Below are positions 1-6,912 of a stretch of 7,600 bases of DNA, one piece after another. A model generated the notes under the pieces. It saw only the letters and a program-made list of their open reading frames with translations. It ran no database searches and was not told the DNA's origin. Source of the DNA: JAEUIA01 sp034440255 (GTDB lineage: Bacteria > Planctomycetota > UBA1135 > GCA-002686595); contig JAWXBU010000027.1 in assembly GCA_034440255.1 (NCBI GenBank), positions 1-7,600 of the forward strand. The letters run 5' to 3'. Position 1 is the first letter of the stretch, and every line of letters begins with the position of its first letter. The position numbers and the translations under genes are program-made.

Positions 1-222
1 TCGACGCGCGGTATCGAACCGCTGTGCGGCGTGTGGCGCGTTTCGATGGCGCATGCGATCGAGTCCGCTCTCGCACGCGGCGAGCGCCGTGTCGTCGCCG
101 CATTCGACGCTCCACTCAGCCACGGTTCGCGTCCGCGAGTCGGGTTCGTCGACGTCGCCGAGCCTGAGTGCGTCTTCAACGTGAACACACCTGCGGACTT
201 CCAGCGGGAGCGCTCGCGATGA
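1..222 (+). CDS. mobA: Molybdenum cofactor guanylyltransferase (MobA-like), C-terminal part
   Basis: The reading frame is open from the first base and ends at TGA 220-222, giving the last 73 residues of a protein whose N-terminal part lies outside the window. MobA proteins transfer GMP from GTP onto molybdopterin in the cytoplasm, making the guanine dinucleotide cofactor used by many molybdenum oxidoreductases such as nitrate reductases and formate dehydrogenases. The visible part matches the family's C-terminal pattern: a PLCGVW segment (residues 7-12 of the fragment), an amphipathic helix ending in ARGERRV, a beta strand (VGFVDV), and the closing FNVNTPADF motif, which corresponds to the family's NvNTPeD signature. 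The nucleotide-binding N-terminal loop cannot be seen, so a related nucleotidyltransferase such as MobA/MocA cannot be fully excluded. The stop overlaps the next start by 4 bases (ATGA), suggesting translational coupling. Confidence 0.8.
   Translation, partial: STRGIEPLCGVWRVSMAHAIESALARGERRVVAAFDAPLSHGSRPRVGFVDVAEPECVFNVNTPADFQRERSR
206..210 (+). promoter_or_regulatory. Ribosome binding site of the polyprenyl synthase gene
   Basis: GGGAG lies 8 bases before the ATG at 219, inside the end of the upstream mobA-like gene. It is the clearest Shine-Dalgarno-like site in the window. It supports 219 as the start rather than an in-frame GTG at 168, which would add 17 residues that overlap mobA and show no family similarity. 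Confidence 0.6.
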
Positions 223-1208
223 GCTCGACCGACCGCCGACTCGAGCGCATGCTCGAGCCCGTGCAAGACGGACTCGTGCGTATGCGCGAAATCCTGCTGG
301 CGCAGATCGTCGAGAGTTCGAGCGCCGTTTCGGACATGACCGGACACGCGCAACGCTTCCGCGGCAAGCAATTGCGCGGCGCGCTCGTGTTGCTCTCGGG
401 CGACGCGACCGGGAATTCGACCGACGAACATCCGTCGGTCGCGGCGATCGTGGAGATGATTCACTTGGCGACGCTCGTGCACGACGACGTGCTCGACGGT
501 GCGCGCACGCGGCGTCGCGTCGCGAGCGTCAACGTGCGCTGGGACAACCAAATCGCGGTGCTGCTCGGCGATTTTCTGTACTCGCGCGCCTTTTCGCTCT
601 CGACCGATCTGAGCTCGCGCCTCGCTTCGCGAGTGCTCTCGGAGACGACGCGGCGCTTGTGTGTCGGCGAAATCGAACAGAGCACGAAGCGCTTCGACTT
701 CGAGCTGAAAGAAGCGACGTACGAAGCGATCGCGAGCGCCAAGACCGCGACTCTGTATTCGGCTGCGTGCGAGCTGGGTGCCCGCTATCCCGGTGGACGC
801 GAGGACGTCGGCCGCGAGATGGCGCAATTCGGCGCCGAGATCGGGCTCGCGTTCCAGATCGTGGACGATTGCCTGGACGTGGTCGGCGACGCCGAAGTCG
901 TGGGCAAACCCGTCGGCAACGACGTCGAAGACGGCAAGATCACGCTCCCGGTTCTGTGGACGTACGCTCGCGCTACCGAAGCAACGCGCGCCGCCATGCG
1001 CGACATCTACACGACTCCCGGACTCGAAGGTCGGAGACTCGCCGGCTTGAAAGCCGCGTGTGATCTGTCGGCCGGCGTGGAATACTCGATGGCGCGCGCG
1101 ACGCGCCTCGTCGACTCAGCGCGAGCGCGACTCGCGATATTGGGGGAGAGCGGCGCGCGATCGTCGCTCGAAGAACTCGGCTCCTTCGTGTTGGAGCGAC
1201 GCTGGTGA
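219..1208 (+). CDS. All-trans polyprenyl diphosphate synthase (long chain, quinone side chain)
   Basis: This 329-residue protein is a trans-isoprenyl diphosphate synthase of normal length. It condenses isopentenyl diphosphate units onto an allylic primer to make a long polyprenyl diphosphate, most likely the side chain of menaquinone or ubiquinone. Both aspartate-rich, magnesium-binding motifs are present: DDVLD at residues 89-93, followed by an RRR run at 98-100, and DDCLD at 216-220 preceded by FQ. The later GKPVGND and DGKITLP segments (229-243) carry the conserved lysines. The residues before the first motif are ATLVH, so the fifth residue upstream is Ala84 rather than an aromatic. As in IspB-type enzymes, this predicts a long product of about C35 or more; the exact length cannot be read. 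The usual GGKRLRP motif appears as RGKQLRG (48-54), with Gly in place of Pro. The start at 219 overlaps mobA and has a ribosome binding site. The gene could be called ispB or hepT depending on chain length. Confidence 0.9.
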   Translation: MSSTDRRLERMLEPVQDGLVRMREILLAQIVESSSAVSDMTGHAQRFRGKQLRGALVLLSGDATGNSTDEHPSVAAIVEMIHLATLVHDDVLDGARTRRRVASVNVRWDNQIAVLLGDFLYSRAFSLSTDLSSRLASRVLSETTRRLCVGEIEQSTKRFDFELKEATYEAIASAKTATLYSAACELGARYPGGREDVGREMAQFGAEIGLAFQIVDDCLDVVGDAEVVGKPVGNDVEDGKITLPVLWTYARATEATRAAMRDIYTTPGLEGRRLAGLKAACDLSAGVEYSMARATRLVDSARARLAILGESGARSSLEELGSFVLERRW

Positions 1209-1244
1209 GCGGCTTTTCGAAGCAATTTTTGGACCACGGTGCCC

Positions 1245-3854
1245 ATGCAATCTGAACCCGACCAGCAACCAAAACGTGCTTTCCAATGGGGGTTCGCGTC
1301 CGCGATGGGCGTCGTCCTCCTCGCGATGATCGTCGGCCAGTTCGTCGGTACCATCGTCGACGGACTCACGACCTACCACGGCACGTGGACCGGCCGCGAG
1401 TGGGTGCTCGCCGTCGTGCTCGCCGGATTCGTGCTGTCGAGCGGCGCCTTCGTCGTGTCGCAGTGGGACGGCGTCAGACGTTTCTTCCGCACGATGCACG
1501 TCGGAGTGACGCTCGTCTCGCTGTCCTTGTTCGCCGTGTTCGCGGGCGTGCTCGTGCCGCAGATCGAGAATTTCGAGGACTCGACCGAGCGCATTCCGTC
1601 GATCAGCGACGTGTCGGACGAAGTGTTCTACGCCTACGCGTTGCTGCCGAACGAGCGCGATCGGACATTGCCCGACGAACAGCGCTCACAAGCCGCGGCG
1701 CGGGCCGCCGACATCACGCGCGGATTGACCGACGACCAGAAAGAGCGTCTGCACGGCTACCGCGAGGCTTATCGCGCGTTCCGGTGGGCCGAGGGTTACT
1801 TCGTCTATCACCTCATCCATCCGTACGGCATCGGCATGCCGAAGTTCGCCGGTCTGCCGCAACAGGTGACCGACGGACTCGATCGCTTCGAGAAGAAGTA
1901 CGGCCGCGAAGAGCGCGACAACCGCGAGAAGCAGATGAAGGCGGCGTTCAACGGCCGCGAAATCTCGACTGCGATCGGGACGATGATCCGCAATCACGAG
2001 TCGAAGTTTCGCGCGGCCTTCGACGTAGCGACGACTCTGCACTTGAATCGGGCGTACAAATCGCACTGGTTCGCGGCGTTGCTCGGAATGCTCTTCGTCG
2101 GCATCGCGTTCAACACGTTCAAGAGCACGGCCGCAGCGTGGCTCTCGATGCGCAAAGTCGGCTACGTCACGGTGCACTTGGGCGTGATGACGTTGCTCAT
2201 CGGCGGCGCTATCAGCAAGGCCCGGACGGTTCGCGGCATCCTGCACATGGACTTGCGCGAGGGGCCGAAAGACGAGTTCTGGGCCTACATGGACCCGACG
2301 AAACTGCGCGGGATGCCGTTCTCGCTCAAGCTCGAACGCTTCGGGCGACGCGATTGGAAAACGCTCGAAGTCGGATTCCCGGGCGAGCAGTTCAAATCGC
2401 AATTGCCGCAGTACACGCTGTGGCCGGGGCGCAAAGTCGACCTCGATTTCGCGCCCGATGCGCGCGGCGTCGATCGTCCGCGCATCCGTCTCGAAGTCGT
2501 CGCCGTGCACGAACGCGCGGCGGTCGCACCCGCCGAACTCATCGAGGGCGCGCAGGACGAGAAGAGCGCCATCGGACCGGTGGCGATCCTGACGAGCACC
2601 CCGTCGGCTGCCGATGGAACACCACGATCGCCGGCGGAGAGCCCCAAGTACCTCCTCGCTCCGGACCGTTCCGATCGGCGCTTGATGTACGACCCGGCCG
2701 GTCGCTTTCGCATCTCGTCGAACTTCGGCGAGGACACGGCCGCCGCGAAGAAGATCCTGGCTGACGTCGTCGACGGTCGCGTCGGTTGGCTCTCGATGCG
2801 CGTCGCCGCTGCCGGCGGCGTCGAACCGCAGAACACGCCGGTGAAGATCGGCGACACGGTGCAGGGTCCGGGTGGCTACACGATCAAAGTCCTGCGGGCG
2901 ACGCCGAGCTTCCGCTTCGACGCCAAGACCGAGCGTGAAGTCGTCGACCCGCGTCCGATCACCGAGATCTATCCGAACAACCCGGCGGTGATCCTCTCGA
3001 TTCAACCGTCCGACGGCGGACCGGCTGAGGAGCGACCGATCCTCGAGCGTCTCGACTACGAGAATCCCGAGCTGCAGAAGGGGCTGCGCTTGAGCGAGCT
3101 CGTCGTGAACTTCACTTGGGATCCGTGGAACGCGCCCGGTCCCGAGCGCTCGGTCCTGCAGTGGAATTCGAGCGGAAAAGCGACGCTCGTCTCGGCCGAC
3201 GGCAATGAAACGCCGGTTGCGCTCGGAGCTTTGCTGCCCTTGCCGGGTGAAAGCAAGGTCGTCCTCTCGCAGTTGTTCACGAGCGCGAAGATCGATCGGC
3301 GCATCACGCTCGATCCGACGGCGCCGATCATCGCCGGGCCGCACTTCGATTCCGCGTTTTACTCGACCGATCCTACCGGTGTCGAAGTGCGCGTCACGAC
3401 CGATCCCGACACGGATCGCGCGCATAGCGAGATGGTCACGCTCGCTTCGACGGATACGTCGTTCGCGAACTTCTGGACCGCGCCGGACAAGCGCTTCTAC
3501 CTGCACTATTTCCTGAACGACAAAGCGCAGCCGTTCGAGTGGCGCAGCGTGCTGTCGGTGTGGAAGCCGGGTGCAGATGGCAAACCGGTTATGCAGGACG
3601 CTGGCCTCGAAGAAGACCGCGAGATCCGCGTGAACGACTACTTCCACTACGCGGGCTACCGCTTCTTCCAAACGAACGCCATCCCCGAGCTGCCGACGTA
3701 CTCGGGCATCGGCGTCGTCTACGACCCGGGCATTCCGATCGTCTTGTTCGGCATGTACCTGACGATCCTGGGTACGGTATTGGCGTTCATCGTGCGCCCG
3801 ATCGTCGAGGGTTACGGCAAACGAGCGCGAACGGCAGCTCCGGGGACAATTTGA
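1245..3854 (+). CDS. resB: Cytochrome c biogenesis protein, ResB/Ccs1 family (extended)
   Basis: This 869-residue membrane protein is the ResB (Ccs1) half of the system II machinery, which carries haem across the membrane and attaches it to apocytochrome c on the outer face. Predicted membrane spans are at about 13-38, 51-72, 83-104, 271-290, 305-324 and 828-850. The ResB-like core begins near 265: a span followed by FNTFKS, then VHLGVMTLLIGG, where His311 matches the transmembrane haem-ligand histidine known in CcsB/CcsBA. A large extracytoplasmic region (about 325-827) follows, ending in YAGYRFFQTN (802-811), which resembles the family's GyxFYQ motif, then a DPG turn and the last span. The first three spans and the roughly 165-residue domain after them are extra compared with compact ResB proteins such as that of Bacillus. 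A Pro/Ala/Ser-rich stretch at 425-478 looks like a linker. I found no cysteine anywhere in the protein. ATG 1245 is preferred; GTG 1239 would add two residues. The stop is 4 bases before ccsA, the expected partner. Confidence 0.88.
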   Translation: MQSEPDQQPKRAFQWGFASAMGVVLLAMIVGQFVGTIVDGLTTYHGTWTGREWVLAVVLAGFVLSSGAFVVSQWDGVRRFFRTMHVGVTLVSLSLFAVFAGVLVPQIENFEDSTERIPSISDVSDEVFYAYALLPNERDRTLPDEQRSQAAARAADITRGLTDDQKERLHGYREAYRAFRWAEGYFVYHLIHPYGIGMPKFAGLPQQVTDGLDRFEKKYGREERDNREKQMKAAFNGREISTAIGTMIRNHESKFRAAFDVATTLHLNRAYKSHWFAALLGMLFVGIAFNTFKSTAAAWLSMRKVGYVTVHLGVMTLLIGGAISKARTVRGILHMDLREGPKDEFWAYMDPTKLRGMPFSLKLERFGRRDWKTLEVGFPGEQFKSQLPQYTLWPGRKVDLDFAPDARGVDRPRIRLEVVAVHERAAVAPAELIEGAQDEKSAIGPVAILTSTPSAADGTPRSPAESPKYLLAPDRSDRRLMYDPAGRFRISSNFGEDTAAAKKILADVVDGRVGWLSMRVAAAGGVEPQNTPVKIGDTVQGPGGYTIKVLRATPSFRFDAKTEREVVDPRPITEIYPNNPAVILSIQPSDGGPAEERPILERLDYENPELQKGLRLSELVVNFTWDPWNAPGPERSVLQWNSSGKATLVSADGNETPVALGALLPLPGESKVVLSQLFTSAKIDRRITLDPTAPIIAGPHFDSAFYSTDPTGVEVRVTTDPDTDRAHSEMVTLASTDTSFANFWTAPDKRFYLHYFLNDKAQPFEWRSVLSVWKPGADGKPVMQDAGLEEDREIRVNDYFHYAGYRFFQTNAIPELPTYSGIGVVYDPGIPIVLFGMYLTILGTVLAFIVRPIVEGYGKRARTAAPGTI
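3842..3846 (+). promoter_or_regulatory. Possible ribosome binding site of ccsA
   Basis: GGGGA lies within the last codons of resB, 12 bases before the ccsA ATG at 3859. The spacing is longer than ideal, so this is only a likely site. It agrees with ccsA being translated from the same message as resB. Confidence 0.35.
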
Positions 3855-3858
3855 CACC

Positions 3859-4992
3859 ATGAATCCGATCCAAAGTCTCTTCGATGGCGACGTCGCCTTG
3901 TCGACTCGCCTCACGTCGATCGCGGACGTCTTGTGCATCGTAGGCGTGCTCGTGTGCGCCGTCAGTGCGTTCATGCGCAAAGCGGACGGGCAAAAGGCCG
4001 CCCTCGTTTCGCGACTGCCGATCCTCGTGCTCGTGGGGACCTTCGCGACGATGGTCACCGTCGTCGCGGCGCGTTGGAAGGAAGTCAATCACTTCCCGTC
4101 CCAGACGATGTCCGAAGTGTTGACGATGTTCTCGTTCGCGCTAGTCGCAGCGATGGTCGTTTTGCATGTCGCGCTCGATTTGAAGAAGCGTGGCGGCGGA
4201 TGGGCCGTGCTCGACGACGTGCTCGTTCTCTTGGTTTTTGCCGGTGTTTTCGCCACGCACGCCTGGATTCGCGGCCTCTCGACGGCGCAGCGCGATCTGC
4301 CGCCGGCTTTGCAGAGCTACTGGTTCCCGTTCCACTTGACGGCGTTGATCTTCAGCTACGCGACGATGGCGATCGCGGCCTTTGTGTGCTTGCTGTACTT
4401 CGTCACGCGTTTTTGGAGCGGGGTGTTTCTCGGCGGACAATCGAAGAAGACGCAGTGGATCACGCTCGCCGCACTCACGCTCGTACCCTTCGTGCACATC
4501 GTGACGTTGCCGATCTTGGCGATCTCTGGACTCGTGTTCTGGCTCGTCGTCAAGACCGGCAAGATGCCGCGCGGTGAGCAATTGGTCGCGCTCGAGAAGA
4601 GCTTCGACGACGTGTCGTTCAAGACGTTCGCCGTCGGCTTCCCGTTCCTGACAGCGGGTCTGTGGATGGGAGCTTTCTGGGCGCAGGAAGCCTGGGCCAA
4701 CTATTGGGGTTGGGACAGCAAAGAGAATTCGGCGCTGATCACGTGGCTCGTGTACGTGCTCTACATCCACTTGCGGATGCTCGGCGGCTACCGCGGGTCG
4801 AAAGCGATGTCCGTTCTCGTCGCCGGAGCGGCATCCGTGTTCCTCACCTTCCAACTGTTCGGCTACATGCCCGACAGTCAGAAGAGTCTGCACCGTTACA
4901 CCGACGACGGCGTGCAACCGCAAGAGGGCCAAATGGGTCCCGCGCCGACGAAGAGCGACGATCAAGCGCGCGTCGAACCGGCTGCCAAATGA
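3859..4992 (+). CDS. ccsA: Cytochrome c biogenesis protein CcsA/ResC (haem exporter and ligation subunit)
   Basis: This 377-residue polytopic protein is the CcsA (ResC) partner of the upstream ResB. Together the pair exports haem and presents it to CXXCH motifs of apocytochrome c outside the membrane. Eight or nine hydrophobic spans cover about residues 21-337. The diagnostic tryptophan-rich WWD segment lies at 274-289, with Trp274, Trp279, Trp283, Trp285 and Asp286 in WANYWGWDSKE. The histidines expected to bind haem are present: His159 in WFPFH before the WWD segment, His304 in YIHLR, and His345 in LHRY after it. A HFPSQTMSE segment (78-86) matches the family's early Pro...Glu motif. Most relatives have Pro where this protein has Ser287 (WDPKE). 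The last 28 or so residues are hydrophilic and Pro/Gln-rich, with no recognised domain. The gene follows resB by 4 bases and overlaps folD by 4 bases (ATGA at 4989-4992). CcmF/NrfE proteins share the WWD domain but are longer, and the adjacent ResB favours CcsA. Confidence 0.93.
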   Translation: MNPIQSLFDGDVALSTRLTSIADVLCIVGVLVCAVSAFMRKADGQKAALVSRLPILVLVGTFATMVTVVAARWKEVNHFPSQTMSEVLTMFSFALVAAMVVLHVALDLKKRGGGWAVLDDVLVLLVFAGVFATHAWIRGLSTAQRDLPPALQSYWFPFHLTALIFSYATMAIAAFVCLLYFVTRFWSGVFLGGQSKKTQWITLAALTLVPFVHIVTLPILAISGLVFWLVVKTGKMPRGEQLVALEKSFDDVSFKTFAVGFPFLTAGLWMGAFWAQEAWANYWGWDSKENSALITWLVYVLYIHLRMLGGYRGSKAMSVLVAGAASVFLTFQLFGYMPDSQKSLHRYTDDGVQPQEGQMGPAPTKSDDQARVEPAAK

Positions 4993-5855
4993 GCTTGGGC
5001 GGGCTGATCGACGGCAAGCAGATCGCCGCCGACGTGCGCGCCGCAGTCAAAATCGGCGCTCAAGAATCGATCGCGCGTGGGGTGCGTCCGTCGCTCGTCG
5101 TCGTGTTGGTCGGCGACGATCCGGCGAGTCACGTGTACGTCAAGAACAAGGACAAGGCCGCGAGCGAAGCCTCGTTCGCTGTCCGCACCGTGAAGCTCGC
5201 CACGACGACGACGCAGTCGGAGCTCGAGCGCGTCGTGCGCGAAATTTCCGACGATCGCTCTGTACACGGAATCTTGGTGCAGATGCCGCTGCCGCAGGGC
5301 CTCGACGCTGCGCGCGTCATCGACTGCATCGATCCTTTGAAAGACGTGGACGGTTTGACGCCCACCAACGTCGCGGCACTGGTGCTCGGTCGCCCCGCGC
5401 ACCGGCCGTGCACGCCAGCTGGATGCTTGGTGTTGCTCGATCGCCACGACGTCGCTTTGAGCGGTCGCAACGTGCTCATGATCGGTCGCTCACAGCTCGT
5501 CGGAAAGCCTTTCCTACTGCTCGCGCTGGAGCGCGACGCCACGGTCACCATCGCGCACAGCAAGACGCGCGATCTCGCAGACCAAGTGTCTCGAGCTGAC
5601 GTCGTCGTGGCCGCGGTGGGGCGCCCGGGCCTCGTGCGCGGGGAGTGGATTCGTGAAGGTGCCGCAGTGCTCGACGTGGGCATCCATCGCTCTCCCGACG
5701 GAAAACTCGTCGGTGACGTCGATTTCGAATCAGCACGCAGGCGCGCTGCCTGGATCACTCCGGTTCCAGGCGGTGTCGGGCCGATGACGATTGCGATGTT
5801 GCTCTCGAATACCCTGGACGCAGCGCGTCGCGCGGCTTACGCGGACCCGCGTTAG
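4989..5855 (+). CDS. folD: Bifunctional methylenetetrahydrofolate dehydrogenase / methenyltetrahydrofolate cyclohydrolase
   Basis: FolD oxidises 5,10-methylene-tetrahydrofolate to the methenyl form with NADP+ and hydrolyses that to 10-formyl-tetrahydrofolate, supplying one-carbon units for purine and formyl-methionine synthesis in the cytoplasm. The 288-residue length is standard. Active-site elements are all visible: Tyr50 and catalytic Lys54 in YVKNKDKA, Gln98 in GILVQMPLP, Asp121 in KDVDG, and PCTPAG (140-145). The Rossmann nucleotide-binding motif is GRSQLVGKP (166-174), followed by VVVAAVGRPG (205-214) and the closing PGGVGPMT (260-267). It starts at the ATG overlapping the ccsA stop, which gives the expected N-terminus (LIDGKQIA); no clear Shine-Dalgarno site is visible, so coupled translation from ccsA is likely. 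Nothing is missing or truncated. It has no functional link to cytochrome maturation that I know of and appears to share the transcription unit only by position. Confidence 0.97.
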   Translation: MSLGGLIDGKQIAADVRAAVKIGAQESIARGVRPSLVVVLVGDDPASHVYVKNKDKAASEASFAVRTVKLATTTTQSELERVVREISDDRSVHGILVQMPLPQGLDAARVIDCIDPLKDVDGLTPTNVAALVLGRPAHRPCTPAGCLVLLDRHDVALSGRNVLMIGRSQLVGKPFLLLALERDATVTIAHSKTRDLADQVSRADVVVAAVGRPGLVRGEWIREGAAVLDVGIHRSPDGKLVGDVDFESARRRAAWITPVPGGVGPMTIAMLLSNTLDAARRAAYADPR

Positions 5856-5880
5856 AGCCGAGCGCTCGCGCACCGCAGCC

Positions 5881-6735
5881 ATGGCCCGACCCTACGACGA
5901 CGAGCCGGCAGGCCCACGCGGCATGCCGCAGATGTCTCTGCCGCGACTTACCAAAGTCGTGCGGCGATTGATATTCGCGAACGTCGCGGTGTTCGTGCCG
6001 TTTTTCCTGTGGTGGTACACCGACGCCAACATTCTGGGTCTGCGTTATTCGGATCTCGTCCACCACCTCGGCCTCGACGCCACGCGCTGGACGACGCAGT
6101 TCCCGCTGGCCCCGATCTGGCAGCTCTTCACGTACGGGTTCCTGCACGCGCCGAACAGCATCGGCCACATCCTCTCCAACTTGCTGATGCTGTACTTCTT
6201 CGGCACGATGCTCGAAGAACGGCTGGGCAGTCGACGCTTCTTCCTGACCTATCTCGCTGCCCAAGTGTGCGGAGCGCTGTTCTTTCTGGTACCCGCGCTC
6301 TTCGGAGTGCTGGAGGCGCCTGCGATTGGAGCCTCGGGCGCCGTTTACGGCGTGATGATCGCGGTCGCGACGCTCTATCCGAACCAGATCGTGTTCCTGT
6401 TCTTCCTGCCGCTGAAGCTGAAGTGGCTCGCGATCGGTGTCGTCGGAATCGCGGCGTTCTCTGCACTCGTCGATCTGAAGCAGGGTTCCGACGGAACCGC
6501 ACACCTGATCCACTTGGGCGGAGCCGCGTACGGCTACCTCGCAGTGCGCTTCGGACTGATCGAGAAGGACCCGATCCAGATCTTCGAGCGCAAACGCGCC
6601 GTGATGCAGGTCGCGCGCGAGGCCGACGACGAAGTGCGCATGGATCGCTTGCTCGAGAAGATCCATCAAGAGGGGATGGCCAGCCTCTCGCGCTCCGAGA
6701 AGGAATTCTTGAAGCGCATGTCGTCGCGTCGCTGA
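5881..6735 (+). CDS. Rhomboid family intramembrane serine protease
   Basis: This 284-residue protein is a rhomboid protease, which cuts the transmembrane segments of other proteins within the membrane. A six-span, GlpG-like core is visible at about 30-46, 93-111, 119-141, 149-167, 170-197 and 205-223. The catalytic dyad is intact: Ser152 in GASGAVYG at the start of span four, and His211 in IHLGGAAYGY in span six. The oxyanion-helping pair is also present: His96 and Asn100 in HILSN of span two, followed by the family pattern GTMLEERLGS (108-117). After the last span comes a charged cytosolic tail of about 60 residues (226-284) with a helical DRLLEKIHQEG...SLSRSEKEFLKRM pattern. This resembles the short C-terminal domain seen in some rhomboids (I recall DUF6576, unverified). 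The substrate cannot be told from sequence. The gene starts 25 bases after folD with no strong ribosome binding site; ATG 5881 is the first plausible start, and an upstream in-frame extension to 5791 would overlap folD. Confidence 0.93.
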   Translation: MARPYDDEPAGPRGMPQMSLPRLTKVVRRLIFANVAVFVPFFLWWYTDANILGLRYSDLVHHLGLDATRWTTQFPLAPIWQLFTYGFLHAPNSIGHILSNLLMLYFFGTMLEERLGSRRFFLTYLAAQVCGALFFLVPALFGVLEAPAIGASGAVYGVMIAVATLYPNQIVFLFFLPLKLKWLAIGVVGIAAFSALVDLKQGSDGTAHLIHLGGAAYGYLAVRFGLIEKDPIQIFERKRAVMQVAREADDEVRMDRLLEKIHQEGMASLSRSEKEFLKRMSSRR

Positions 6736-6789
6736 CGATCGCCGTCCGCGGTAGAACGGGCCTCTCGAAACGGCTCGAAACACGTCCGA

Positions 6790-6818
6790 TTGTGGCGCCT
6801 CGACGGTCGAGCTAGACT
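6790..6818 (+). promoter_or_regulatory. Candidate sigma-70-type promoter
   Basis: TTGTGG (6790-6795) and TAGACT (6813-6818) are separated by exactly 17 bases, in the only sizeable intergenic region of the window (6736-6912). They match 3 of 6 and 4 of 6 consensus positions, so the call rests mainly on spacing and place. Transcription would begin near 6825, ahead of both possible starts of the following gene (6874 and 6913). I see no convincing terminator (GC hairpin followed by a T run) after the rhomboid gene, so read-through from upstream also remains possible. Confidence 0.35.
6799..6811. repeat. 13-base palindrome in the promoter spacer
   Basis: CTCGACGGTCGAG is a perfect inverted repeat with 6-base arms around a single central base. 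It lies between the candidate -35 and -10 boxes, which is a typical place for a repressor or activator dimer to bind. As RNA it would form only a short five-pair stem with no T run after it, so it is not a good terminator. The inverted repeat is a direct observation; its role as an operator is inferred. Confidence 0.45.
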
Positions 6819-6912
6819 CCGCCGACCCCACTCGGAAGTTCCGCACGCACACTGCGCTCTAGAAACGACTCCGATGAGATGGGAACAGCGCGATCGAAGC
6901 GCGCACCTCACG

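Noticed and set aside
1686..4088. A very long open frame on the minus strand opposite resB (about 800 codons).
   Set aside because: Its translation is dominated by Arg, Asp, His and Glu with no recognisable domain, and it lies opposite a clear ResB gene. GC-rich codon use often leaves such antisense frames open.
4141..4965. A minus-strand open frame opposite ccsA.
   Set aside because: The His/Arg/Glu-rich product with no hydrophobic core is the mirror of the membrane-protein codons of ccsA.
4662..4988. An upstream in-frame extension of folD inside ccsA.
   Set aside because: The added residues are Arg-rich out-of-frame ccsA sequence; FolD homology begins right at the ATG at 4989.
6727..6737. 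A small hairpin (CGTC-GCT-GACG) at the rhomboid stop codon as a possible terminator.
   Set aside because: The stem has only four pairs and no T run follows, so there is no support for intrinsic termination.
5755..6852. A 365-codon minus-strand open frame opposite the rhomboid gene.
   Set aside because: The + strand encodes a rhomboid with an intact catalytic dyad. The antisense product is low-complexity and charged, with no motif.
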